A stretch of DNA of 64,000 nucleotides from Pandoraea terrigena. GTDB taxonomy: Bacteria; Pseudomonadota; Gammaproteobacteria; Burkholderiales; Burkholderiaceae. The notes beneath the pieces were generated by a model, which was not told the origin of the DNA, did not search any database, and worked only from the letters and a program-made list of their open reading frames with translations. Numbering within the stretch: the stretch's first letter is position 1; each line of letters starts with the position of its first letter. Shown here one piece after another: positions 1 through 8,064 of the stretch. The translations under genes were made by a program, and so were the position numbers. The stretch spans positions 434,001-498,000 of the forward strand of contig NZ_CABPRU010000003.1 of the NCBI RefSeq assembly GCF_902459705.1, given 5' to 3'.

Positions 1-104
1 GTGGTCACGCTGAACGAAGTGCGAATGAGCGTTTGCGCCTGTTCTTCGACGATCGCGAGCAGACGGCTCCATGTCACTTGGAGTTGGATCAAATCGGACT
101 TCAT
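1..104 (-). CDS. hyuB: Hydantoinase B / oxoprolinase family protein, N-terminal fragment
   Basis: Only the first 34 or so codons lie in the window; the gene runs off the left edge on the minus strand. The start ATG reads from position 104 and the protein begins MKSDLIQLQVTW, followed by a stretch (RLLAIVEEQAQTLIRTSFS) typical of the N-terminus of HyuB, the partner of HyuA. It lies one base past the stop of the upstream hyuA-like gene, so the two are surely co-transcribed and translationally coupled. HyuA/HyuB pairs hydrolyse hydantoins, 5-oxoproline or related cyclic amides with ATP. The real substrate cannot be read from this fragment. Confidence 0.8.
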   Translation of the reverse strand, partial: MKSDLIQLQVTWSRLLAIVEEQAQTLIRTSFSVT

Positions 105-105
105 A

Positions 106-2172
106 TCAATTCTTCCTTTCAAGCTCGATGTAACCGGATTGCAGGATCAACGCGTCGAAATTGCGTCCGACGAGTGTCGAGGTTTCGTCTTCGACGATCA
201 CTGCCGGACCTTCGACGACCGCGCCAGGCGTGAGCTCGCTTCGAATGTATATGCCGTGCTCGAGCGCTTTCATTAGTTCGGGATCGAAGATCGCGCGGCG
301 TGACGATGGCTGCGCTTTGGCGCCACGTCGGGTCGGCGGTTGCGTTTGCGGCGCGGGCACCGGAATGTTCGCGGCGAGACTCCATGTCATCACCTCGACG
401 CCAAGTATCGGAATCGTCCGGCCGAACAGTGCTTCGTAGCGCTCGGCGAAGAGGCGCTCCATCAACGCCTTGTCGTCAGCGGTCAACGGACGCGACGGCA
501 ACGCGACATCGATTTCATGGCCCTGCCCGCGATACCGCATGTAGGCCACGCGCATTTCCTCGATCGCGCCCTTCGCGCTCGCCTTGCGGATCGCGGCGGC
601 GGCTTCGTCGCTCATCGAGGCGAACAGCTCGTTGACCGCTTGCGGGTCGAATTCGTCGAGATTCACATAGCGCGAGCGCGTCACGTGATAGCCGATTGGC
701 GCCTGCAGGAAGCCGATCGCCGACCCAACGCCCGCGCCGGTCGGAATCACCACCTTGCGAATCCCACACTTGTCGGCCAGACGCGCGGCGTGCAGAGGTG
801 CGGCGCCGCCGAACGCGATCATTGTGCGCTCCTGTAGATTCTTGCCCCACTCGATTGCATGCACGCGCGCTGCGTTTGCCATGTTTTCATCGACGATCTC
901 GCTGATGCCGGCAGCCGCCGCGCGTTCGTCGATGCCGAGCGGTTCGCCGATCACCGCGTGTAATGCGCTAGCCGACGCATCGGTCGACAGGCGGATTTGA
1001 CCGCCTGCGAAGCGTTGGGGGTCAAGCCGGCCGAGCATCAGATCGGCGTCAGTGACCGCGGGACGCTTGCCGCCGCGCCCATAACAGGCCGGGCCTGGCA
1101 CCGACGAGGCGCTCTCCGGGCCGACCGTGATACGCCGCAATTCGTCGAGGCCCGCGAGCGAGCCACCACCCGCGCCGATCTCGACCATCTCGATCACCGG
1201 AATGCGCAGCGGATAACCGCTGCCTTTCAGAAAGCGATATGCACGGGCGACTTCAAATGTGCGCGATTGCAACGCGCGGTAATCGTCGACGAGACAGATT
1301 TTCGCGGTCGTGCCGCCCATGTCGAACGACACGACGCTCGTTTCGCCGAGTTCCTGCGCGAGATTGCTGGCCAGCACCGCGCCGCCCGCCGGCCCCGATT
1401 CGACGAGGCGGATCGGGAATTCGCAGGCGGTCTGCAGCGTCGTCATCGAACCGCTCGATGTAATCATCAGCAGACCGCAGTCAAAGCCGCGTTCGACGAG
1501 TTGCGTTTCCAGCCGTTGCAGATAACCCTGCATCTGCGGACGCACGTAGGCGTTCGCGACGGTCGTCGAGACGCGGTCGTACTCGCGGATTTCTGGGCTG
1601 ACCTCACACGACAGCGAGATCGGAATGCCCTGCAGAAGGCGGGCAAGCGCGGCACCGGCGCGACGTTCGTGACTATCGTTCGCGTAGCTGTGCAGGAAGC
1701 ACACCGCGACCGCTTCGATGCCAGCATCCTTCATCTGTTGCGCGACGAGTTCGAGCGCAGCTTCATCGAAGGCGACGAGTTCGCTGCCGTCGGCGGCCAG
1801 ACGCCCTTCGACGCCCCAGCGATGCTCGCGCGGTACCAGCGGCTCCGGACGTACCATATAGAGGTCTGATTGCTCGAACCGATGTTCGTAAGCGATCTCC
1901 AGCGAATCACGGAAGCCTTCGGTCGTCAGAAGACCGACTTTCGCGCCCTTGCGCTCGATAATCGCGTTGGTCGCGAGCGTCGTGCCGTGCACGATCGCTC
2001 CAACGTCGGCGGCGGTGATGCCGGCCCTTGTCAGCGCGATTTGCGCGCCTTCGAGAAAACCCTGCTCGGGGTCGCCCGGCGTGGTCAGCACCTTCGCCGT
2101 GTGGCGCGTACCGGACACGTCAAGGACGACGTCGGTGAACGTACCACCTATGTCTACAGCCAGTCGAATCAC
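106..2172 (-). CDS. hyuA: Hydantoinase A / oxoprolinase family protein
   Basis: This 688-residue protein has the usual length for an ATP-dependent HyuA subunit. It starts with the phosphate-binding motif VDIGGTFTDVV near residue 6 and carries the family stretch GTTLATNAIIERKGAKVGLL near residue 63, and a GGT-containing stretch (SFDMGGTTAK) further on. The start codon is GTG at 2172. With HyuB it should open a cyclic amide ring (hydantoin, N-methylhydantoin, 5-oxoproline) in the cytoplasm using ATP; acetone-carboxylase-like relatives share the fold, so the substrate is open. The divergent SDR, solute-binding protein and IclR genes to its right may belong to the same catabolic unit, which is inferred from position only. 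Confidence 0.88.
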   Translation of the reverse strand: MIRLAVDIGGTFTDVVLDVSGTRHTAKVLTTPGDPEQGFLEGAQIALTRAGITAADVGAIVHGTTLATNAIIERKGAKVGLLTTEGFRDSLEIAYEHRFEQSDLYMVRPEPLVPREHRWGVEGRLAADGSELVAFDEAALELVAQQMKDAGIEAVAVCFLHSYANDSHERRAGAALARLLQGIPISLSCEVSPEIREYDRVSTTVANAYVRPQMQGYLQRLETQLVERGFDCGLLMITSSGSMTTLQTACEFPIRLVESGPAGGAVLASNLAQELGETSVVSFDMGGTTAKICLVDDYRALQSRTFEVARAYRFLKGSGYPLRIPVIEMVEIGAGGGSLAGLDELRRITVGPESASSVPGPACYGRGGKRPAVTDADLMLGRLDPQRFAGGQIRLSTDASASALHAVIGEPLGIDERAAAAGISEIVDENMANAARVHAIEWGKNLQERTMIAFGGAAPLHAARLADKCGIRKVVIPTGAGVGSAIGFLQAPIGYHVTRSRYVNLDEFDPQAVNELFASMSDEAAAAIRKASAKGAIEEMRVAYMRYRGQGHEIDVALPSRPLTADDKALMERLFAERYEALFGRTIPILGVEVMTWSLAANIPVPAPQTQPPTRRGAKAQPSSRRAIFDPELMKALEHGIYIRSELTPGAVVEGPAVIVEDETSTLVGRNFDALILQSGYIELERKN

Positions 2173-2312
2173 AACGCTCTCCTTCTGTCGGGCAGTTGCA
2201 CGACGTGATGCCGTGCTGTTGGACTGCCTCGTTTCGATATACAGTCGATTGGATCGAATAATAGGACACAGAATAAAAAATTCCTACTGAGGGTAAATAC
2301 CGACACATCGTC

Positions 2313-2341
2313 CTGATATTTGGAACATAACTTTGTATAAT
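2313..2341 (+). promoter_or_regulatory. Sigma-70-like promoter for the SDR gene
   Basis: A perfect TATAAT lies at 2336-2341, and CTGATA (4 of 6 matches to TTGACA) lies at 2313-2318, 17 bases upstream. Transcription would begin near 2348, about 45 bases before the SDR start codon. The stretch sits in the divergent hyuA/SDR gap. Confidence 0.55.
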
Positions 2342-2343
2342 GA

Positions 2344-2363
2344 TCTACATCCGGTGCAGTAGA
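2344..2363. promoter_or_regulatory. Short inverted repeat at the predicted start of SDR transcription
   Basis: TCTAC (2344-2348) and GTAGA (2359-2363) are perfect arms around a 10-base spacer. It overlaps the start point predicted from the promoter just upstream, so it could be an operator. The arms are only five bases long, so chance is possible. Confidence 0.3.
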
Positions 2364-2391
2364 GCCGGCAATTTGTCTCAAGGATTTTTCA

Positions 2392-3162
2392 ATGGAACGC
2401 TTCAAGGACAAGGTTGCGCTCGTTACCGGCGCAGCTCAGGGGATCGGTCTCGCGTGCGCGGAACGGCTTGCGCAGGAAGGCGCGCTTGTCGTCGGCGCAG
2501 ATCTGCAGGACTCGGTGTTCGACGCGATGAAAGCGATCGGCGGCATCGGCATCAAGGCCGATATGTCCAGTCAGGACGACATCACTCGCCTGTTCGATAG
2601 CGCGCTGAAACAGGCCGGCAAGCTCGACGTGCTGGTCAACAACGCGGCCGTGACGAGCCCGGCCGATTTTCTCGACTACAAGCTGGAAGACTTCGAGCGC
2701 GTTCTGCGCATCAATCTGACGTCGGCGTTCTCGGCGTCGCAACGCTTCTCGCGCGAGCTCGTCGCGCGTAATGCACCGGGGGCGATCGTAAATATGTCGT
2801 CAATCAACGGGCAGGTCGCGCTGCCGAATCAGACCGCGTATGTGACGTCGAAGGGGGGGCTGAACCAACTGACCAAGGTGATCGCGATTTCGCTTGCGAA
2901 GTACGGTATCCGCGCAAACGCCATCGGACCGGGCACGATCCTTACCGAAATGTCGAAGGCACGCGTGCTCGCCACCGAGGAATCGCGCCACCGAATCCTG
3001 TCGCGCACGCCGCTCGGCCGTCCGGGCGAAGTGTCGGAAATCGCGTCAGTGGCGGCGTTCCTCGCCAGCGACGACGCGTCTTACATGACCGGCCAAATCG
3101 TCTATGTGGAAGGCGGCCGCCTCGCGTTGAACTACACTTGCGACGTGTCGGCAGCTGCCTGA
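2392..3162 (+). CDS. SDR family NAD(P)-dependent oxidoreductase
   Basis: This 256-residue protein is a classical short-chain dehydrogenase/reductase. The nucleotide-binding TGxxxGIG motif is at residues 12-19, NNAA at 83-86, the catalytic serine around 136-137, and YxxxK at Tyr150/Lys154. An SPG-type tail region (TGQIVYVEGGR) is near the C-terminus. It oxidises or reduces a hydroxyl/carbonyl group in the cytoplasm. A sigma-70-like promoter lies upstream, and the solute-binding protein gene follows after 63 bases, so the two may be co-transcribed. The specific substrate cannot be told from the sequence; a role with the HyuAB pair is a guess from position. Confidence 0.9.
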   Translation: MERFKDKVALVTGAAQGIGLACAERLAQEGALVVGADLQDSVFDAMKAIGGIGIKADMSSQDDITRLFDSALKQAGKLDVLVNNAAVTSPADFLDYKLEDFERVLRINLTSAFSASQRFSRELVARNAPGAIVNMSSINGQVALPNQTAYVTSKGGLNQLTKVIAISLAKYGIRANAIGPGTILTEMSKARVLATEESRHRILSRTPLGRPGEVSEIASVAAFLASDDASYMTGQIVYVEGGRLALNYTCDVSAAA

Positions 3163-3225
3163 TCCGCGTCCTTCTTTGCTCTGCCGGCGCGTCGGCGCCG
3201 TTCACTTGCTACGGGAATACACGCC

Positions 3226-4281
3226 ATGAAAACGATGCTCAAACAGGCACTGTCAATCGCCGGCGCGGCATTCGCGCTCGCCGCATTCGCGCCGTCGTCC
3301 GCCTATGCCGCCGGGCCGAATTCACCAACGCTCGATCGCATTAAGACGCGCGGCAACCTGATTTGTCCGGTGCCAACCTCGCCCTATCTGGGCTTCTTCG
3401 AAGTCGGCAGCAACGGCAGCTGGCACGGCCTCGACGTCGACATCTGCAAGTCGATCGCGACCGCGATCCTCGGGCCGAATCCAAAAGTGAGCTTCTCAGC
3501 GGTGAGCTGGGCGGATCGCTTTCCGGCGCTGCAATCTGGCTCCATCGATCTGATCGCGATGTTCACCAGTTGGACACGCAGCCGCGACACGAAGCTCGGC
3601 CTGCAGTTCAGCAATCCGTATCTGTTCGCCGGCGTACGGCTGATGGTACCCGCGTCGCTAAAAATCAAATCGGCGAAGGAACTCGACGGTGCGACGATCT
3701 GCGCGGTCGCGGGATCGACCGGCGACAAGCAGCTCGTGAACTACCTGCGCTCGCTGAACGTGAAGTACAAGATGCTGACCTTCGAGAACTTCACCGACGT
3801 CGTGTCCGCGTATAAGAATCACCGTTGCGACGCGCTATCGGCGGCGGGTCCGGGTCTCGCAGTGCTGCGCGCCGGCGAGCTGAAGACGCCGGAACAGATG
3901 ATCCTGCCGGATATCGTGTCGATGGAACCGATAAGCATCGCGGTGCGGCAAGGCGACGACGCGTTCCTCGATGTGATTAACTGGACCTTCGGCGCGTTGA
4001 TCGAAGCGCAGCGTCTCGGCATCACGCGGGAGAACGTCGACGCGAAGCGCGTCGACAGAAACAGTTCGGCCGAAGTGAAGTATCTGCTCGGCGTGACGCC
4101 AGGTGTCGGCGAGGGACTCGGTTTGCCGGACGCCTGGGCGTACAACGTGATCAAGCAGATGGGCAATTACAGCGAGATCTATGCGCGTAATCTCGGCGAC
4201 AAGAGCCCGTACAAATTGCCGCCTGGACAGAACACGCTATGGTCGAAAGGCGGACTGCTGTTTTCGCCGACTTTCGACTAA
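3226..4281 (+). CDS. Amino-acid ABC transporter solute-binding protein (AapJ-like, family 3)
   Basis: This 351-residue periplasmic protein starts with a cleavable signal peptide (hydrophobic to about residue 33, ending AYAA). The mature part opens with 'TLDRIKTRGNLICPV', the usual opening of family 3 binding proteins. Its C-terminus (WAYNVIKQMGNYSEIYARNLG, then LWSKGGLLF) matches the AapJ/BztA type of general L-amino-acid binding proteins, which are also near 340 residues. No permease or ATPase gene of the same system follows; the next gene is an IclR regulator. It therefore looks like an orphan binding protein that must share a transporter elsewhere, or act as a sensor. Confidence 0.88.
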   Translation: MKTMLKQALSIAGAAFALAAFAPSSAYAAGPNSPTLDRIKTRGNLICPVPTSPYLGFFEVGSNGSWHGLDVDICKSIATAILGPNPKVSFSAVSWADRFPALQSGSIDLIAMFTSWTRSRDTKLGLQFSNPYLFAGVRLMVPASLKIKSAKELDGATICAVAGSTGDKQLVNYLRSLNVKYKMLTFENFTDVVSAYKNHRCDALSAAGPGLAVLRAGELKTPEQMILPDIVSMEPISIAVRQGDDAFLDVINWTFGALIEAQRLGITRENVDAKRVDRNSSAEVKYLLGVTPGVGEGLGLPDAWAYNVIKQMGNYSEIYARNLGDKSPYKLPPGQNTLWSKGGLLFSPTFD

Positions 4282-4345
4282 GTGATGACGGAGCGTCATA
4301 TTGCGGCGGGCAGCCGCATGAGGGATTGACTATAATTTCAACGCG

Positions 4346-4363
4346 GCCGCCAATATTGGCGGC
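4346..4363. promoter_or_regulatory. Perfect 18-bp palindrome (candidate operator) upstream of the IclR gene
   Basis: GCCGCCAATATTGGCGGC reads the same on both strands. A TATAAT box lies at 4331-4336, so the palindrome sits where transcription toward the IclR gene would begin. It could be an autoregulatory operator. It is not followed directly by a run of T, so it is a weak terminator candidate for the solute-binding protein gene. Confidence 0.45.
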
Positions 4364-4400
4364 ACGTTCTTTTCGCCGCCGCCGTGGCGACGGAAAGACG

Positions 4401-4435
4401 CGAGGCCGGCGCGTTGCGTTTCGCCGGCGGCCTCG
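4401..4435 (+). other. Strong hairpin in the 5' leader of the IclR gene
   Basis: CGAGGCC and GGCG on the left pair with CGCC and GGCCTCG on the right, giving an 11-bp GC-rich stem with a 3-base bulge and a 10-base loop. It ends 22 bases before the IclR start codon, whose Shine-Dalgarno is weak. It may limit translation, or may be a leftover terminator. Confidence 0.35.
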
Positions 4436-4456
4436 TCTCACATCGCATCTGGATCT

Positions 4457-5212
4457 ATGGACACAACGATTCTCAAAGGACTGACTGTACTGGAACGGCT
4501 CGCCGAAAGCGAGCAGCCGCGCGGCGTCACCGAACTGAGCCGCCAGATCAATCTGACCAAGAGCAACGTCCAGCGCGTGCTGAGCACGCTGGTCGAACTC
4601 GGCTACGCCCAGAAAGATCCGGTCACTGGCCGCTATGGTCCCACGCTGCGGATGTGGGAGTTCGGCTACAAGACATTGTCGCGCGATCGCGTGCGGCTCG
4701 CGGCGGCCTCACAGTTGCGCCGCCTGCACGAACAGTGCGGCGAAACAGTGTTTCTTTGCATGGGCGACGGGCTCGACATCATCTATGTTGACAAGATCGA
4801 AAATAATGACGCGAATCGCGTGTTCTGCATGATCGGCATGCGGTTGCCCGCGCTGCGCACGGCGGCGGGCCGCGCGATCCTCGCGTTCCACAACGAATCG
4901 ATGTGGGAACAGGCGATCGCCGAATCGCAGAGCGCGGACCCACAGTGGATGACCGATGAAGTGGCTTCGGAAATGCGGCAGCGCCTGGCGAAGGTGCGCG
5001 CCGACGGCTATGCGACATCGATCGGCGAATTCCGTAGCGGGACCAACAGTCTGGCTGCTCCGGTCTGGAATGCAGACGGCAGACCGATCGCATCGGTCGT
5101 TCTTAACGGAACCAGCGATAGACTCGGAGCCGAACGTGTGGTGTCGCTCGCCTCCGACGTCGTTGGCGCCGCCACACGCGTATCGGAAGCGCTCGGTTAT
5201 CGCGGCAACTGA
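4457..5212 (+). CDS. IclR family transcriptional regulator
   Basis: This 251-residue protein has the IclR arrangement: an N-terminal winged helix-turn-helix (about residues 1-65, with GVTELSRQINLTKSNVQRVL) and a C-terminal effector domain (about 75-250, with LPALRTAAGRAILAF and SIGEFRSGTNSLAAPVW). Such regulators bind small carboxylates or aromatics and usually control neighbouring catabolic genes, often including their own. The nearest candidates are the solute-binding protein, the SDR and the divergent hyuAB genes. A perfect palindrome and a stable leader hairpin lie just upstream. Confidence 0.9.
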   Translation: MDTTILKGLTVLERLAESEQPRGVTELSRQINLTKSNVQRVLSTLVELGYAQKDPVTGRYGPTLRMWEFGYKTLSRDRVRLAAASQLRRLHEQCGETVFLCMGDGLDIIYVDKIENNDANRVFCMIGMRLPALRTAAGRAILAFHNESMWEQAIAESQSADPQWMTDEVASEMRQRLAKVRADGYATSIGEFRSGTNSLAAPVWNADGRPIASVVLNGTSDRLGAERVVSLASDVVGAATRVSEALGYRGN

Positions 5213-5313
5213 CATTGCACGGGTAATCGCGCCAACGGTCTACCGGTCGTTCACATGCCTTCCGCTGTGTACAGCAGTAACACAATGGTCTCGTTCTATC
5301 CGATCAGGAGGTC

Positions 5314-5397
5314 ATGCCCACACATAACGACGACAAGACCTCGTCGGTGCTTGCGGGTTCACCAGGGCGCGGGAATATTTTCTCCATGCTGTGCTGA
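5314..5397 (+). other. Very short ORF (27 codons) with a perfect Shine-Dalgarno
   Basis: AGGAGG at 5306-5311 precedes an ATG at 5314 and a 27-codon frame beginning MPTHNDDKTSS and ending GRGNIFSMLC. The end resembles the N-terminal lead-in of MHS-type MFS carriers (NIFxVxSGNFLE), so it is best read as the stump of a lost carrier gene in the decayed region that follows. A real microprotein is less likely but cannot be excluded. Confidence 0.3.
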
Positions 5398-5414
5398 TGC
5401 GAAACCATGTCCAG

Positions 5415-5597
5415 ATCCGACCGGGAAGCTGCGCTCGCGAAAAGCATCCGCAAGCCGAGCGGCCGTGCCCGTAACATCACCGGGCGGATGCGCGAGTGGA
5501 AGGCTGACAATCCCCTTTTGCAGATCGATCACGACAAGCGCCGGGCATTTGTCCAATTGAGAGAGAGGCACGGGAGACTCCTTAGTTACGTTCGAGA
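5415..5597 (-). pseudogene. Isochorismatase-like hydrolase, N-terminal remnant
   Basis: About 60 codons on the minus strand encode an isochorismatase-family N-terminus (PALVVIDLQKGIV and TAARLADAFRERSFPV). This holds the nucleophile-activating Asp, but nothing of the Lys or Cys of the catalytic triad follows. The frame then runs into unrelated residues and a stop at 5359. It is in frame with the upstream MFS fragment, so a deletion has made a chimeric reading frame. It is not expected to be functional. Confidence 0.7.
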
Positions 5598-6389
5598 GGA
5601 GAGACGGATTATTTCCGTGGCCCTGTGGAAGCGTTCGATCGAGCAGCGTAAAGATCGGCAAGGACGCGGTAACAGAAATCATCACAATTGTCAGAGCATG
5701 AATGCCGCTTTCGCCGTGAACAAAGATCAGGCAAACGCATCCTACGAATGCGCCGACTGCGCCGATGACAAATGGACATCTAAGGCTTGTAGTTCGTGCG
5801 GCAAGGTTCATTAAGAAGCTCATCGGCAATATCAACGCTATGCTGAATAGCAGGACGCCTGACAGATCGAGCTCTTGAACGAGGCGCGAAAAACTTGCGA
5901 TACGTGGCGCATCTTTGGGTACCCATAGCACTACCAGAAAAGCGGTTAGGATCGCCAGCGGCACATTGATTGTGAAATCCCGCGCCAACCAAACGTTCCC
6001 GTTATAAGACCTCCCAACATGGGTCCGAAAGCAGTGGTTGCAATGGCAGCGAAAGACAGCGCTCCCATCGCCAACCGAGGTGATGCCATCGCGTGCCGAT
6101 CTCTCTGGGACCGAAAGATACGCATGGCAGATGGGTACGCGCCGGACGTTCCCACGCCAGGCAAAACGCGAGAGGCCACCAATATCGCGAGCGAAGGTGC
6201 GAGCGCACCGATGATCCCGGCAATGGCTACAAGAGCGAGAGAAATCAGATAGATACGGTGCTGACCAAACGGATCAGCAAATCGTCCCATCATGGGCTGA
6301 GCGATTGCACTCGTCAGATAAAGACCCGCAATTACAAAGCGGAAACCAAAATGTGACGGCCTTTGTGACTGAGGCAAGAACGTGTCCAT
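5598..6389 (-). pseudogene. MFS drug/metabolite transporter, frameshifted and truncated
   Basis: The N-terminal piece (from ATG at 6389) carries transmembrane segments and MFS motifs (GLYLTSAIAQPMMGRFAD, LAILVASRVLPGVG). A one-base frameshift near 5975-5985 then breaks the frame within the typical FGWR...INVPLAIL stretch, and the second frame continues with three or four more membrane helices. The C-terminal half of a normal 400-500-residue carrier is missing and is replaced by an isochorismatase remnant. The MarR tail directly upstream suggests a lost marR-transporter pair. Confidence 0.75.
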
Positions 6390-6392
6390 AGC

Positions 6393-6521
6393 CTACAGAT
6401 CCCCGAGGCGTCGAATAATGTCGACTGCTTCGACGAGAGTTTCTTGCTCAGCCGGAGAAAGCTGTGAAATCGCAGCTAACAGCCAATCGCGTTTGGCGAG
6501 ACTCACGGGCCTGTCAGAATT
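6393..6521 (-). pseudogene. MarR-type regulator, C-terminal remnant
   Basis: About 42 codons on the minus strand end in a TAG at 6393, four bases before the MFS start. They read as a regulator tail (SLAKRDWLLAAISQLSPAEQ, then a helix ending IIRRLGDL). An in-frame TAA lies just upstream, so the N-terminus with its DNA-binding domain is gone. The assignment rests on the LSPAEQETL-type helix and the marR-transporter gene order. Confidence 0.5.
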
Positions 6522-6712
6522 TTAGTGTGCCGAAGTCATGAGACGACAACGGAATCAACGTCCCATGACCGAAGCAACTGCGACCAAGATGTAGAGCAAT
6601 TTCTAAGCGGCGCGCTCAGCAAAGCTCGATTGCTGAGCGCAAGAGAACGATCGATCGTACGCATTGCCGGTCTCGCAGCAGGCGCGACGCGCTGGTATCG
6701 CAAGATCGAGCC

Positions 6713-6965
6713 AGTTCACGGTGAACGCGTTTGCCGGCGCCGTGCCGGGCCGATGAATCCAGTTGTCGGGATGGCAGGGGCAGCTGGCGCGACAACGTGT
6801 TCGTCGAACGGATATCGCGCAGCATCAAGTACGCAGCGGTCTGCCTGCAAGCGTAAGAGTCGGTCAACTACGCCCGGTGCGCCATCAGCGATATATCGAG
6901 TTGTACAACCGGAAACAGCCCCATTCGAGCCTGTCGGATCGGACGCCGCGAGGCATACTTCGCGA
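6713..6965 (+). pseudogene. IS3-family transposase OrfB, C-terminal remnant
   Basis: Three frames on the plus strand, read in turn, give the end of an IS3-family integrase domain: QFTVNAFAGAV, a stop, IQLSGWQG, then WRDNVFVERISRSIKY in the next frame, another stop, and finally RYIELYNRKQPHSSLSDRTP. The DNVFVER stretch holds the last catalytic Glu of the DDE triad and YIxxYNRKxPHSSL is the family's C-terminal signature. At least two stops and two frameshifts make it dead. Nothing recognisable lies between 6522 and 6712 or between 6966 and 7042. Confidence 0.75.
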
Positions 6966-7042
6966 TGCGGCCTGTGATCAAATTGGCAGCATGACAGCCT
7001 CGGATGTTCCACTTAAAAATCTCAGAAGACTGTCCGAACGAA

Positions 7043-7918
7043 TCAGACCACCTTCGTCGGATTGATACTCTCTGCGACGACGCGGTTCTTGAGTGTACCA
7101 ACTCGTTCGATCTCAACTTCGACGAGATCTCCCGGCCGCATGAATACCGGCGGTTGGCGCTTGAAGCCAACACCGCCGGGCGTGCCCGTCAGGATAACGT
7201 CCCCCGGCACCAAGGTGGCAAAAGCTGACGCGTACGAGATCAGCGAAGGAATATCAAAGATCATCATGTGCGTCGTCGCACGTTGCATTTCAACGCCGTT
7301 TAGTCGGGTGACAAGGCTCAACTCTGCGCCATCCTCGATCTCATCTCGTGTCACGAGCCACGGTCCAAAAGCGCCGGTAGCATCAAAATTTTTCCCGCTC
7401 GTCCATTGTGTCGTGTGTTGCTGCCATTCGCGAACCGAGCCGTCGTTGTATGCCGCATAGCCAGCAATGTGCGACCAGGCGTCGGACTCGTTGATGCGCC
7501 GCCCTGCCTTGCCAATTACGATTGCGAGTTCCCCTTCGTAGTCCAGCGAAGGCGATTCAGTTGGCACCACAAGGTTTTCATTGTGGCCGACCTGAGAAGT
7601 CGCTGTGCGCACGAAGATTGCCGGATGGCCCGTTTTCGGCCTATTGGCTTCCACGCGGTGTGCTTCATAGTTAAGGCCGACGCAGAAGATCTTCTGTGGC
7701 TCCGGGATGACCGGCAAGAAGCGGATATCGTCGACCGGCAGATCAGCATTGCGCGCAGACGCCAGAGCAGTGAGTTCGTTGAAGGCATTCGCTTCTAGCG
7801 CCGATCGCAGCGTCGGAAAGCGCCGCCCCGTCAGAGCACCTAGGTCTATGATGCCCCCGCGCTCACCAATGACACCCCAGCTAACTCTGCCTCCGTGCTC
7901 GAAGCTCAACAACCTCAT
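7043..7918 (-). CDS. Fumarylacetoacetate hydrolase (FAH) family protein
   Basis: This is a 291-residue FAH-fold protein. The ATG at 7918 is chosen because GAGGAGG lies five bases upstream; a longer frame to 7996 lacks this. Motifs include IFCVGLNYEAH, the metal-binding DYEGELAIVIG, ATGAFGPWLVTRDEI and LTGTPGGVGFKR. Family members hydrolyse or decarboxylate beta-diketo acids formed after aromatic ring cleavage, for example fumarylpyruvate or 2-oxohept-3-enedioate. It lies beside a LysR regulator and a Rieske oxygenase cluster, so it probably acts late in that pathway. A clear paralog is encoded at 44930-45781. Confidence 0.9.
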   Translation of the reverse strand: MRLLSFEHGGRVSWGVIGERGGIIDLGALTGRRFPTLRSALEANAFNELTALASARNADLPVDDIRFLPVIPEPQKIFCVGLNYEAHRVEANRPKTGHPAIFVRTATSQVGHNENLVVPTESPSLDYEGELAIVIGKAGRRINESDAWSHIAGYAAYNDGSVREWQQHTTQWTSGKNFDATGAFGPWLVTRDEIEDGAELSLVTRLNGVEMQRATTHMMIFDIPSLISYASAFATLVPGDVILTGTPGGVGFKRQPPVFMRPGDLVEVEIERVGTLKNRVVAESINPTKVV

Positions 7919-8064
7919 GTTTCCTCCTCGTAGATCTTGACGCCGCATGGCGTGACACTTTGAATACGCGAAGCTTAAACATGCGCTCGTGCGCAAGCAA
8001 TCAAGGTTCGCTTATGAACTCATTGGGAAACGTGCTGGATCGAACACGCGTGCACCGGTGCTTT

